Part shown: in pieces, positions 8,050 to 17,079 of the stretch
Layout of the letters: every line of letters begins with the position of its first letter
Position numbering within the stretch: position 1 is the first letter of the stretch
Assembly (NCBI RefSeq): GCF_013391085.1
Contig: NZ_CP058334.1
Coordinates: forward strand, 62,001 to 126,000
Source: Natronomonas halophila
GTDB taxonomy: Archaea; Halobacteriota; Halobacteria; Halobacteriales; Haloarculaceae
Direction: 5' to 3'
Length of the DNA stretch: 64,000 nt
Position numbers and translations under genes: made by a program
Notes under the pieces: generated by a model
Database searches by the model: none
Seen by the model: the letters and a program-made list of their open reading frames with translations, nothing else
Told to the model about the DNA's origin: nothing

Positions 8050-9912
8050 GTGCTGGGACTCGTCGCTGGGACCGGGCTGACGACGGGCATGCTCGTCGTC
8101 TTCGCCATCATCCTTGTCGCGCTCGTACTCTTCGTCACCGAACCGGTCCCCATCGACATCACCGCCATCGGCGTGATGGTCGCCCTTATCGTTCTCGAAC
8201 CGTGGACGCAGGTCAGTCCCGCCGACGGCGTCTCCGGCTTTGCCTCCTCGGCGACGATAACCGTCCTCGCGATGTTCATCCTCTCGGAGGGCATCCGCCG
8301 GACGGGCGTCGTCAACATCATCGGCCGGGAAATCGCCGACCGGTTCGGCAACAGCCCCTTCGGCCAATTGGCCGCCGTCCTCGGTCTCTCCGGCGGGACG
8401 GCCGGATTTATAAACAACACCCCGGTCGTCGCCGTGATGATTCCGATGGTAACCGAACTCTCGAAACGGACCGGCATCTCCCCCTCGAAACTCCTGATTC
8501 CCGTCTCGTACGCGTCGATGATGGGCGGGATGTTGACCCTCATCGGGACCTCCTCGAACATCCTCGCCTCGGACGTCTACGACCGGGTCGGCGGCACCGC
8601 CACCGAACCGTTCTCGATGTTCGAGTTCACCGCCCTCGGTGCGCTCGTGCTCGTGGTCGGGACGGCCTATCTCCTCGCTTTCGGCCCGCGACTCCTCCCC
8701 GAGCGAATCAAAGCGCTAGACGACCTCACCGACGAGTTCGGCATGACCCAGTACCTCACCGAGGTGGTCGTCCGCGAGGACTCGCCGATGCTCGGCCGGG
8801 CCGTCGACGACGCCCTCAGCGATATCGACGCCGACGCCGACATCGTCCAACTCATCCGCGACGGGCAGGCGTTCAACGAACCGCTGGCGCGCAAGGAGGT
8901 CCGCCCCAGCGACATCCTCGTTCTCCGGGTCGACCGCGAGAGCCTCGTTGAACTGATGGACGCCGAGGGACTGGACTTCGCGCCGGACGCCGAGGTGACT
9001 GACGAGGTGCTGGAAGCCGAGGAGGGCGCCACCGAGGACCTCGAGGAACCCGTCGCCGAACAGCGTCTCGTCGAAATCGTCCTCTCGCCGGATACGAACC
9101 TGCTCGGCGAGACGCTGGAGACGCTCAACTTCCGGCAGCGCTACGACGCGACGGTGCTGGCCATCCGCCGTGGCGGCGAGGTCATCCACCGCCGGATGGA
9201 CAAGCGGCCGCTCCGGGCCGGCGACACCCTGCTGATACAGGCCACCGAGGACACCGTCCGCCGGTTTCAGGCCGACCGCAACTTCGTCGTCGCACAGGAC
9301 CTCATCCGGCCGGACTTCCGCTCGAAGCGCATCCCCGTCGCCGTCGGCATCGTCGGCGTCGTCGTCGCAATCGCGGCCCTCGGCATCCTTCCCATCATGG
9401 TCGCCGCGTTGGGCGGCATCCTCGGGATGGTCGTCACTGGCTGTGTCAAACCGAACGAAGTCTACGACGCCGTCGACTGGAACGTCATCTTCCTGTTGGC
9501 GGGGCTCATCCCCCTCGGCGTGGCGATGGAGGAAACCGGCGCCGCGGCGTGGCTGGCCGATATCGTCGTCGGCAACGGCGCCGAACTCGGCTCCGTCGCC
9601 CTACTCGCCGTCTTCTATCTGTTCACCGCGTTGGTCACCAACGTCATCAGCAACAACGCCAGCGTCGTCCTGATGGTTCCCGTCGCCTACGACACCGCAC
9701 TGCAACTGGGCGCCGACCCCTTCGCGTTCGTGTTAGCGGTCACCTTCGCTTCCTCGACGGCCATGCTGACGCCCATCGGCTACCAGACGAACCTCATGGT
9801 CTACGGTCCCGGTGGCTACAAATTCACCGACTTCGCGCGCGTAGGCGCCCCGCTCCAGTTGATTCTGACCGCCGTAACGACGTTCGGCATCGTGTGGCTG
9901 TACGGGGTTTGA
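8050..9912 (+). CDS. SLC13/DASS-type anion permease with two TrkA-C domains
   Basis: 620 residues starting at a GTG, supported by CTTTAGG 28 nt upstream. An ATG 13 codons later is the alternative. The membrane domain is split: about six helices at residues 1-210 and about six at 415-620. Between them lie two RCK_C/TrkA-C-like domains (about 240-320 and 340-420; LTEVVVREDSPMLGRAV and LVEIVLSPDTNLLGETL). The signature GGTAGFINNTPVV and its second-half counterpart FTALVTNVISNNASVV fit sodium:dicarboxylate/sulfate permeases. Bacterial homologues with this layout move sulfate or carboxylates. The substrate is not determinable here. It is the last gene before the AT-rich block. Confidence 0.88.
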   Translation: MLGLVAGTGLTTGMLVVFAIILVALVLFVTEPVPIDITAIGVMVALIVLEPWTQVSPADGVSGFASSATITVLAMFILSEGIRRTGVVNIIGREIADRFGNSPFGQLAAVLGLSGGTAGFINNTPVVAVMIPMVTELSKRTGISPSKLLIPVSYASMMGGMLTLIGTSSNILASDVYDRVGGTATEPFSMFEFTALGALVLVVGTAYLLAFGPRLLPERIKALDDLTDEFGMTQYLTEVVVREDSPMLGRAVDDALSDIDADADIVQLIRDGQAFNEPLARKEVRPSDILVLRVDRESLVELMDAEGLDFAPDAEVTDEVLEAEEGATEDLEEPVAEQRLVEIVLSPDTNLLGETLETLNFRQRYDATVLAIRRGGEVIHRRMDKRPLRAGDTLLIQATEDTVRRFQADRNFVVAQDLIRPDFRSKRIPVAVGIVGVVVAIAALGILPIMVAALGGILGMVVTGCVKPNEVYDAVDWNVIFLLAGLIPLGVAMEETGAAAWLADIVVGNGAELGSVALLAVFYLFTALVTNVISNNASVVLMVPVAYDTALQLGADPFAFVLAVTFASSTAMLTPIGYQTNLMVYGPGGYKFTDFARVGAPLQLILTAVTTFGIVWLYGV

Positions 9913-10690
9913 GACGATATTACCACGTTCGGTTGTTGGGTTTGGTGCCACCAGATGAATCTGCTGTCATCGATGCCCGTAACAAATAGTCTGTTTTCTG
10001 AATTTTTCGATATTCTATTTGTTTTTAGATATATTTGGGTACGTTTCGATTTTCATGAGATCTATCTGTAACTGGGAAAGCTCCGCCACAAGTACGCATT
10101 ATCGATAGAATTCGAGCTCATCCACCTACTATTCGGCTTGGCATATAAATAAGAGTCAGTTCTTAGATTGGGTATCGGCTATTTGGCCACTATATTCGAA
10201 GGAAATATTATAGAACTGACCTATATTCACATTTCCTTGGTTTAATATGGTGGTATTAGCAGAAATAAGTTATGAATACTCACTTTTCATGACTGAGATA
10301 AGTGAATGTGTGCCCAATATATAAAATATATGTCTTATATAGGTGATAGACACAATAGCCTATCTACTTCGACAACGTTCTCAGATAGCCACTGATTCAA
10401 CGAATTCAAGCTCGGATACCCACCGCAAATGACTTTTTGAATAATGGCGAAGAGCCATCTTATACATATATTCTCCAAATATCAGATAGATGTAATATGA
10501 CCCGGGAGACAAATACTTTGTAGGTGTCTGATCTCGGTCAATCCCGGGAGGTGAAGATGCCATATCAGAAAATACAGCAAATAGACAGATCGGTACGATA
10601 CTAATAGACCAAAATAGTCCAATATTTTAGTATATAACATAAATGTCTAGAACTGCGGCAGTCGTATCGTCGGAGTCCGGCCGTCGGCGA
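9913..10690. other. AT-rich block without supportable genes
   Basis: About 780 bp of markedly AT-rich DNA between two convergent genes. The short frames in it (for example the minus-strand frame at 10381-10563) have no family match and no haloarchaeal acidic composition. It includes a 9-bp inverted repeat, GTCAGTTCT (10155-10163) and AGAACTGAC (10212-10220). Because the flanking genes converge, no promoter is expected here. The composition differs sharply from both sides, as in decayed mobile DNA, but no transposase remnant is recognisable. Confidence 0.7.
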
Positions 10691-11509
10691 CTATTCGACG
10701 TCCTCGGAGACCGCTGGCGGGCCTTCGATAACCATCGTCTCGCCGGTGAGATAGCTCGATGCCTGTGTCGCGAGGAACACCACCGCATCGGCGATTTCGT
10801 CGGCGCCGCCGACCATCCGATTCACTGTCGAGCGGTCGTGAGCCGTATCCGAGCCGACGCCCATGACGCCCGCCGACCCGGGCGTCAAGACGAGTCCCGG
10901 TGCGATGCAGTTGACTCGGATATCGCGGTCGGCCCACTCGTTGGCGAGCGACCGCGTCAGGTTCTCGACGCCCGCTTTGGCGGCCCCGTAGTGGCTCATC
11001 GTGTTCGACCCGTACTGGCCGGCGATAGACGAGAAGTTCACGATACGGCCGCCGCCTTCGAGGTGGGGCAGGGCGGCCGTCGAACACAGATGCGTCCCCT
11101 TCAGGTTGATGTCCGCAACGGTATCCCAGCCGTTCGGCGAGATGTCTTCCGTCTCGCTGACGAACGAGGCGCCCGCGTTGTTGACGAGGATATCGAGCCC
11201 GCCGAGTTCCGAGACCGTCGTCTCGACCATCTCCTCGACGGCATCAGGGTCCGAGACGTCGGTCTCGATGGCGATGGCTTGGGCGTCGAAGGCCGCTTCG
11301 AGTTCGTCGACGACGGCTTCGAGGTCCTCCAGTGACCGACTGGCGACGGCGACGTCGGCGCCGACCGCTGCGAGTTCGAACGCGGTCACGCGGCCGATAC
11401 CGCGGCTCGCCCCCGTGACGAGTGCTACATCACCGTCCGCACGGAACCGGTCGGTGACGTTCGCTACATCTGTCGCTTCGAGCCAATCGTAGGCGCTGTC
11501 GGCGGCCAT
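10691..11509 (-). CDS. Short-chain dehydrogenase/reductase (LvaD-like candidate)
   Basis: 272 residues, a classical SDR: TGASRGIGR nucleotide-binding loop (about residues 31-39), NNAG, catalytic Ser in VNFSSIAG and YGAAK as the YxxxK pair, then a PG loop (IAPGLVLTPG). It should oxidise or reduce a hydroxyl/keto group with NAD(P)(H), probably on an acyl-CoA. It follows the acyl-CoA dehydrogenase and CoA ligase genes on the same strand, opposite an ACAD10/11-type phosphotransferase. That set matches levulinate catabolism, where LvaD reduces levulinyl-CoA to 4-hydroxyvaleryl-CoA; the assignment is inferred from context. TTATAT about 27 nt upstream suggests its own promoter. Confidence 0.85.
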   Translation of the reverse strand: MAADSAYDWLEATDVANVTDRFRADGDVALVTGASRGIGRVTAFELAAVGADVAVASRSLEDLEAVVDELEAAFDAQAIAIETDVSDPDAVEEMVETTVSELGGLDILVNNAGASFVSETEDISPNGWDTVADINLKGTHLCSTAALPHLEGGGRIVNFSSIAGQYGSNTMSHYGAAKAGVENLTRSLANEWADRDIRVNCIAPGLVLTPGSAGVMGVGSDTAHDRSTVNRMVGGADEIADAVVFLATQASSYLTGETMVIEGPPAVSEDVE

Positions 11510-11626
11510 GTCTCGGAATGCGATGCCAGCAGAATATAACTACCGGCGGGTGGGGACGAACGGGGCTGTCGTACTGGGTAGACTCCGACCGTCTCGCACC
11601 CGTCGCGCGTCCGTCCCGCGTGAATC

Positions 11627-12811
11627 TTAGTACGAGCGTGGCAGTCCGAGGACGCTCTCGCCGATGTAGTTGCGCATCATCTCGCTGGACCCCGGCGCGA
11701 TACGGGACAGTCGCGCCTGCTTCCAGAGGTCGACGACGAAGTAGTCCTCGCTGAGGCCGTTGCCGCCGTGGACCTGCACGGCGAAGTCACACGCGTCGTA
11801 GCCGGCCTCGGAGGCCCGGAGTTTCGTCATGTTGGCCGCGGCACCTGCGTCGCGGTTCTCGGCGTCGACCTCCCAGGCGGCCTTTTTCAACATGAGCTCC
11901 GCCGCCTCAAGTCGGGACCATTTGTCGGCGATGGGGTGTTGAATCGCCTGATGGCTCCCGATGGGGGCGTCGAACACCTCGCGTTCCTTGGCGTAGTCGA
12001 TTGCCCGGTTCAGCGCACACTTCCCGGCGCCGACGACGCCGGCCGCACCGACCAGCCGTTCGGGGTTGACCGTCTCGAACAACTGGTAGAGGCCCTTGCC
12101 ACGCTCGCCGATGATGGCGTCGCTATCGAGTCGGTAGTCGTCGAAGTTGATCTCGAACTGTCGTTCCGGAGCCGGAATTCCGGTGTTGAGTTCGCGGTAC
12201 TCGACGCCCGGTGAGTCGGGGTCGGCGAGGAACAGCGTGATGCCCTCGGTCCGACGCTCGACGTCCTCTCTCGGCGTCGTCCGCGCGACGAGTAGCATCT
12301 TGTCGGCACGGCCGACGCCGCTGATCCACTGTTTCGAGCCGTTGATGACGAACCCGTCGCCGTCTTCCTCGGCGGTCGTATCGAGGTTCGGCGTGTTGTG
12401 GCCCGCGCCCGGTTCGGTCAGGGCCATACAGAAGTTCATCTCGCCGTTGGCGAGTTTCGGGAGGTATTCCTCCTTTTGGGCTTCGGAGCCGTTCTTCGAG
12501 AGCGTAATCGCGCCGAAGACCGGCGTCACGACGAACAGCATTCCGGCACCCATCGCGCCGTATTCTTCGAGCGTCCGAACGATGGCCGTCAGTTCTTGCA
12601 GGCCCATCCCCTCGCCGCCGTACTCCTCGGGGACCGTCGCGCCGAGGAAGCCGGCGTCCGCACAGTCCTGCCAGAACTCAGCGGGTTCTTCCTGGTCGTG
12701 GTTGACGCGTTGCCAGTAATCGTCGTCGTAATCGGAGGCGATTCGAGCGGCAGTATCCTCGATCAGTTTCAACTCCTCTCCTTCACCGAAAGCAGCACCA
12801 CTTTGTGCCAT
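11627..12811 (-). CDS. Acyl-CoA dehydrogenase family protein, unusual base loop
   Basis: 394 residues with the full three-domain ACAD fold: N-terminal helices, FAD-binding beta domain (CMALTEPGAGHNT, SKQWISG) and C-terminal helical domain (FAVQVHGGNGLSEDY). The usual catalytic Glu in the EGT loop is replaced: the segment reads RIAPGSSEM, with Pro at about 373. Glu251 in NPERLVGAA aligns with the alternative base of isovaleryl-CoA dehydrogenase, so activity is possible. Its place between a CoA ligase and an SDR, opposite a phosphotransferase, makes it the LvaC counterpart in the proposed 4-hydroxyacid module. Whether it dehydrogenates or isomerises cannot be told from sequence. Confidence 0.88.
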   Translation of the reverse strand: MAQSGAAFGEGEELKLIEDTAARIASDYDDDYWQRVNHDQEEPAEFWQDCADAGFLGATVPEEYGGEGMGLQELTAIVRTLEEYGAMGAGMLFVVTPVFGAITLSKNGSEAQKEEYLPKLANGEMNFCMALTEPGAGHNTPNLDTTAEEDGDGFVINGSKQWISGVGRADKMLLVARTTPREDVERRTEGITLFLADPDSPGVEYRELNTGIPAPERQFEINFDDYRLDSDAIIGERGKGLYQLFETVNPERLVGAAGVVGAGKCALNRAIDYAKEREVFDAPIGSHQAIQHPIADKWSRLEAAELMLKKAAWEVDAENRDAGAAANMTKLRASEAGYDACDFAVQVHGGNGLSEDYFVVDLWKQARLSRIAPGSSEMMRNYIGESVLGLPRSY

Positions 12812-12874
12812 ACCACCACGTCGAACTCTACCAACTAATCGTTATTCATCGTGACAGTGTTGAAGGGTAGTGAG

Positions 12875-14527
12875 TTACGACCCGTCGTCGCCCTCGCGGA
12901 GTTCGGTCCGGCGAATTTTGCCGGTGACTGTCTTCGGGAGTTCGTCGGTGAACTCGATTTCGCGTGGGTACTCGTGGGCCGCCAGTTGGTCGCGAACGAA
13001 CTGTTGGATCTCGCTTCGCGTCTCCTCGGTCGGTTCCGCGCCGTCGGCGAGGACGACGAACGCCTTGACCAGTTCGCCTCGCTTCTCGTCGGGTACGCCG
13101 ATGACGGCCGCTTCGGTGACGGCGTCGTGGTCGACCAGTTGCGATTCGATGTCGAACGGGCCGATGCGGTATCCCGACGAGATGATGACGTCGTCGGCGC
13201 GTCCCTCGAACCAGTAGTAGCCGTCCTCGTCTTCACGCGCCAGGTCGTCGGTGAGAACCCAGTCGTCTATCCATGCGTCCTCGGTCTTTTTCGGTCGGTT
13301 CCAGTATTCGAGGAACGTACTCGGGAACTTCCTGATGGCGATTTCGCCGGTTTCGCCCTGTTCGACCGGGTCGAGGGTCCCCGGTTCGACGATTTTCGTC
13401 TCGATACCGGGGTACGGTCGTCCCATGCTCCCGGGCTTGACCTCCCATGACTCGAAGGGGTAGTTCGCGACGACGGTGCCGTAGGTCTCGGAGGTGCCGT
13501 AGGTATCGAGAATCGGCGTGCCGAAGCGTTCCTCGGCCCACTCGACGATAGGGGCGTTCAGCGGTTCGCCGACCGACAGCAGGGTCCGGAGGTTCAGGTC
13601 GCGGCCGTCGAGCAGTTCCTCGTTGTTCCACAGCATCCGGTAGGCCGTCGGAACGCTGAACAGCACGGAAATCGGGTGTTCGTCGAGGATGTCGACCCAC
13701 GCGGCCGGGTCGAACTCGCCCTCGTAGACGACGATGGGGATTTCCCAGAACAGGGCGCCGAAGGGGTTGAGTCCGGTCAGCCATCCGGGGTCGGCGGTAC
13801 ACCAGTAGAGGTCGTCGGACTGCAACCCGGAGGGGAGTTTCGCGAAACTCGCGTTACCGACGGTAAAGCCGTGACCGTGGACGACGCCCTTCGCCGGCCC
13901 CGTCGTCCCGGAGGTGTAGTAGTGGAACGCGGGGTCGTTGGTTCCGGTTCGTACCGTCTCGAAGTCGGGAGAGGCATCGGAGACGCGGGCGTCGTAGTCG
14001 ACGTCCCCCTCGCGAATCTCGCCATCGCCGCGGTCGACGACGATGACGTTCTCCAGTGAATCGACTCCGTCGAGGGCCGCCTCGACCGTGTCACGGTTTT
14101 CGGCGGTCGTGACCACCGTCGAGGCGCCGCTGTCGCGCAGTCGGTGGGCGATACCGTCCGGCCCGTAGCGCTCGTTGACAGACCCGAAGACGGCGCCGGT
14201 CTTCAACGTGCCGAGGATAGTCACGTAGTGTTCCGGAATCCGCGGCAAGTACGTGAAGACCCGGTCACCGCGCTCGACGCCGAGGTCAGTCAGGACGTTC
14301 GCCACCCGGTTCGACTCCTCGGAGAGGTCGTCGAAGGTGTATCGTTCGTCCTCGCCGTCGGCGCTCACCCAGACGAGCGCGAGTTCGTCGTCGCCCGCGT
14401 GGCGGTCGACCGACTCGTGGGCGAAGTTGAGTTCGTTCCGACCGTTCCAGTCGCACTCGTCGCGTAACGACTCCCAGCTAAAGGACTCCCTGACCGATCC
14501 GTAATCGGCCGTCTCGCTTTCGAACAT
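12875..14527 (-). CDS. AMP-forming acyl-CoA ligase (ACSM/LvaE-like)
   Basis: 550 residues of the ANL superfamily. Motifs: phosphate loop YTSGTTGPAKG (Pro-Ala in place of the usual x-Pro), YGTSETYG, LTDDLAREDEDGYYWFEGR, SGYRIGPFDIES and the C-terminal KTVTGKIRRTEL with the adenylation Lys. It activates a carboxylic acid with ATP and CoA. The overall type is medium-chain/ACSM rather than acetate. It is divergent from the phosphotransferase gene, sharing a 128-bp promoter region; AATTATTG (14550-14557 on the plus strand as CAATAATT) is its likely TATA box. It is probably the substrate-activating step of the proposed 4-hydroxyacid pathway (LvaE role). Confidence 0.92.
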   Translation of the reverse strand: MFESETADYGSVRESFSWESLRDECDWNGRNELNFAHESVDRHAGDDELALVWVSADGEDERYTFDDLSEESNRVANVLTDLGVERGDRVFTYLPRIPEHYVTILGTLKTGAVFGSVNERYGPDGIAHRLRDSGASTVVTTAENRDTVEAALDGVDSLENVIVVDRGDGEIREGDVDYDARVSDASPDFETVRTGTNDPAFHYYTSGTTGPAKGVVHGHGFTVGNASFAKLPSGLQSDDLYWCTADPGWLTGLNPFGALFWEIPIVVYEGEFDPAAWVDILDEHPISVLFSVPTAYRMLWNNEELLDGRDLNLRTLLSVGEPLNAPIVEWAEERFGTPILDTYGTSETYGTVVANYPFESWEVKPGSMGRPYPGIETKIVEPGTLDPVEQGETGEIAIRKFPSTFLEYWNRPKKTEDAWIDDWVLTDDLAREDEDGYYWFEGRADDVIISSGYRIGPFDIESQLVDHDAVTEAAVIGVPDEKRGELVKAFVVLADGAEPTEETRSEIQQFVRDQLAAHEYPREIEFTDELPKTVTGKIRRTELREGDDGS

Positions 14528-14655
14528 TCACTTATCGGTTGGATAGAGCGCACAATAATTCTATGGGGGGCCGACACACGGGGGGCGACAACACGGATAC
14601 TGAAACGACGACCACCGGGAAACGATATAAGCAATGCCACACAAGTCAGACGAGA

Positions 14656-15723
14656 ATGAGCGACCAGAACGACCACCTGCATCGATTAGTCGACGAGGGG
14701 GCGCTATCCGAGTTCCTCTCGGAACACCTCGGAAGCAAGGACGAACTCGATATCGAACATCACGACGAGGGCCACTCCAACGAGGTGCTGTTCTTCGACT
14801 GGGATGGGCAGGGCTATGCGCTCCGGCGACCGCCGGCCGGGGAGACGCCGGAGTCGGCCCACAACGTCCTCCGGGAACACGAGGTGATATCGTCGCTCGC
14901 CGAGACGTCGGTGCCGGTCCCCGAAACCGTCGTGGCCTGCGACGACCACTCGGTTATCGGCAGCGACTTCTTCGTCATGAAGCGACTCGACGGCACCGTC
15001 ATCCACAACGACACGGGCGAACCGGAGCGGTTCGGCACGCCCGCCCACCGCGAGCGTATCGGATCCGAGTTAGTGAGGACGCTGGCGACGATTCACGACG
15101 TGGACTACGAGCGGGTGGGCCTCGGCGAGTACGGCGACCCGGACGCCTATCTCTCGAAGCAGGTCGGTCTCTGGACACACCAGATGGAAGAGAGCTTCGA
15201 CCGCTCCGGACGGGAGGTCGACGCCCTCCGGGCGGCCGCGGAGTGGCTCGACGAGTCGATTCCCGAACCCGCCGATACGACGCTCGTTCACGGCGACTAC
15301 AAACTCGACAACGTCATGTTCGGTCCCGGAACACCGCCCGAAATCGTCGGCGTGTTCGACTGGGAGATGAGCACGCTCGGCGACCCCCTCGCCGACGTCG
15401 GCTATATGCTGTTCAACTGGACCCACGGCAGCGAGGAACTCTCGATTCCGGAACTGTTCCCGCCCTTTACCGAGAAGGAGGGGTATCCAAGCCAGCAGGA
15501 ACTCGTCCGGATGTACGAGGACGAAAGCGGACGGGCCTACCGTCACGACCGCTTCTATCGTGCACTGGCCGGGTTCAAACTCGCGACGGCGCTGGAGGCG
15601 TTCTACGCGCGGTACCTCGACGGGGAGACCACCGACCCGATGTTCCCCCTGCTGGAGGACGGCGTGCCCGAACTCGCCGCGCGCGTCCAGCGTATCATCG
15701 ACGGCGAGGAACCGCTCGAATGA
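14656..15723 (+). CDS. ACAD10/11-type phosphotransferase (LvaA-like candidate)
   Basis: 355 residues from the ATG at 14656; GATATAAG at 14624-14631 is 28 nt upstream, so upstream in-frame codons are not used. It is an aminoglycoside-phosphotransferase-fold kinase: RRPPAGETPESAHNVLREHEV is the hallmark of the kinase domain of ACAD10/ACAD11 (split here for length), followed by the Brenner motif LVHGDYKLDNVMF and the DFG-like VFDWEMSTLGDPLADVGY. These domains phosphorylate the 4-hydroxyl of 4-hydroxyacyl-CoA, and bacterial LvaA does so with LvaB. No LvaB-like small subunit is recognisable nearby. It lies opposite the ligase-ACAD-SDR set. Confidence 0.88.
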   Translation: MSDQNDHLHRLVDEGALSEFLSEHLGSKDELDIEHHDEGHSNEVLFFDWDGQGYALRRPPAGETPESAHNVLREHEVISSLAETSVPVPETVVACDDHSVIGSDFFVMKRLDGTVIHNDTGEPERFGTPAHRERIGSELVRTLATIHDVDYERVGLGEYGDPDAYLSKQVGLWTHQMEESFDRSGREVDALRAAAEWLDESIPEPADTTLVHGDYKLDNVMFGPGTPPEIVGVFDWEMSTLGDPLADVGYMLFNWTHGSEELSIPELFPPFTEKEGYPSQQELVRMYEDESGRAYRHDRFYRALAGFKLATALEAFYARYLDGETTDPMFPLLEDGVPELAARVQRIIDGEEPLE

Positions 15724-15779
15724 GACAGCGAGTGTGACTGACTACCAATCTATATAATCGTCCGGGTATAGGGACCTGT

Positions 15780-16214
15780 ATGGAAGTCTACGGCGTCGAC
15801 CGCGTCATCATAGCGACCCCGACCATCGACGAGACGGCCGAACAGTTCTCCGAACTACTGGGCATCGATTTCGGTGACCTCCTCGATGCGACGACCCAGA
15901 CCGCATCCGGCGAACAGCCCGTAGCGAACATGCTCAGCCCCAGCGGCGTCGAGTTGGTCACGCCGAAAACCGAGGACGGGCAGGTCGCCCGGTTCCTCGA
16001 ACGGAACGGGCCGGGACTGTACGCGCTCTCGATTCGCGTCGCCGACTTGGCGGAGGCGGAAGCGCATCTGGAAGAAAAAGACGTCGAACCGGTCGGCCGC
16101 TACGAATCGGCCGATTTCAAGGAATCGTTCTACCATCCGAAGCACTTCGGCGGCGCGTTCGTCATCCTCGCGGAATACGAGGCGCCGCATCCCGCCGAGA
16201 CGGCCTCGGCATAA
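15780..16214 (+). CDS. VOC superfamily protein (methylmalonyl-CoA epimerase-like fold)
   Basis: 144 residues with the paired beta-alpha-beta-beta-beta units of the glyoxalase/VOC fold: VDRVIIATPTIDETAEQFSEL at the N-terminus and YALSIRVADLAEAEAHL in the second half. Length and spacing resemble methylmalonyl-CoA epimerase. However, the His expected in the first strand is Arg (VDRVI) and the second-half His is absent, so a canonical metal site is not visible. TATATAAT (15751-15758) puts transcription start at or near the ATG. Either a divergent epimerase or an uncharacterised VOC protein of the acid-catabolism block. Confidence 0.75.
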   Translation: MEVYGVDRVIIATPTIDETAEQFSELLGIDFGDLLDATTQTASGEQPVANMLSPSGVELVTPKTEDGQVARFLERNGPGLYALSIRVADLAEAEAHLEEKDVEPVGRYESADFKESFYHPKHFGGAFVILAEYEAPHPAETASA

Positions 16215-16217
16215 CCG

Positions 16218-17078
16218 TCACTCGATTCGTTCGTCGACGTGCTGGCCGACGGTGTCGGCGAACCGCGCTCCGATTTCTTCCGGCGACCACTCGCCGTCCG
16301 AACAGACCGTGTACTCGTATTTCGGTGCCGGCGTCACCAGGTCGATTCGGTCGCCACCGACGCGAATCGTCTGTCCGGTCACGTCACAGTCGGTACTCGC
16401 GAGGAACACGACCATCGCGGCGCTACTCGCCGGGCCGGGGAGGTCCTCCGGCCACTCCTCGGTAAGTCGCGTGTCCGCGACCGGCCAGATGGCGTTGGCA
16501 CGGACGTCGTACTTCGCGAGTTCTTCTGCTGCCGTTCGCGTGAGACCGAGGATTCCGGCCTTCGCTGCGGCGTAGTTACCGAGGCCGAACCCGCCGGCGG
16601 CGATATCCGAGGACGCATTTACGACGGCGCGCGGCCGGTCGGCGCCCGCCTTCGACTGTTCGCGCCAGTAAGCGGCCGCGTGGTGCAACACCGAGAACGT
16701 CCCCTTGAGATGGACACGAATCACCTCGTCGAACTCCGCTTCGGTCATGTTGACGATGGAGTTCTCCCGCAGGATGCCGGCGTTATTGTAGACGACGTCG
16801 AGTTCGCCGAACTCGTCGAGGGCCGTCTCGACGACCCCTGCCGCGCCATCCCAGGTGCCGACATCGCTGTAATCCGCGGCTGCGGTCCCATCGGCGGCTT
16901 CGATTTCCTCGACGACGGCGTCGGCCGGCCGCTGGTCCGAGCCCGTCCCCGAGGGGTCGCCGCCGATATCGTTGACCACGACGTTCGCACCGCGTTCGGC
17001 GAACTGGAGGCACGCTTCGCGGCCGATACCGCGGCCACCGCCGGTCACGATTACGGTTCGTTCGTCGAAATCGACCAT
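16218..17078 (-). CDS. MFE-2-like 3-hydroxyacyl-CoA dehydrogenase (SDR)
   Basis: 286 residues, SDR with TGGGRGIGR loop, then VVVNDIGGD and an inserted acidic loop (DPSGTGSDQRPADAVVEEI), as in the dehydrogenase domain of peroxisomal multifunctional enzyme 2. NNAG, catalytic Ser in NASSDIAAGG and YAAAK are present. The usual PG loop is altered (AIWPVADTRL). It likely oxidises a 3-hydroxyacyl-CoA to the 3-ketoacyl-CoA with NAD+. The start codon lies one base after the livF stop, so it is the last gene of the operon ligase-livKHMGF-SDR. That ties it to catabolism of the imported substrate. Confidence 0.87.
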   Translation of the reverse strand: MVDFDERTVIVTGGGRGIGREACLQFAERGANVVVNDIGGDPSGTGSDQRPADAVVEEIEAADGTAAADYSDVGTWDGAAGVVETALDEFGELDVVYNNAGILRENSIVNMTEAEFDEVIRVHLKGTFSVLHHAAAYWREQSKAGADRPRAVVNASSDIAAGGFGLGNYAAAKAGILGLTRTAAEELAKYDVRANAIWPVADTRLTEEWPEDLPGPASSAAMVVFLASTDCDVTGQTIRVGGDRIDLVTPAPKYEYTVCSDGEWSPEEIGARFADTVGQHVDERIE

Positions 17079-17079
17079 C

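Noticed and set aside
10381-10563. 60-codon frame in the AT-rich block
   Set aside because: No family match, non-acidic composition, no promoter at the right distance, and placed between convergent genes.
15780-16214. Firm call of methylmalonyl-CoA epimerase
   Set aside because: The fold and length agree but the expected metal-binding His residues are replaced, so only the VOC superfamily is claimed.
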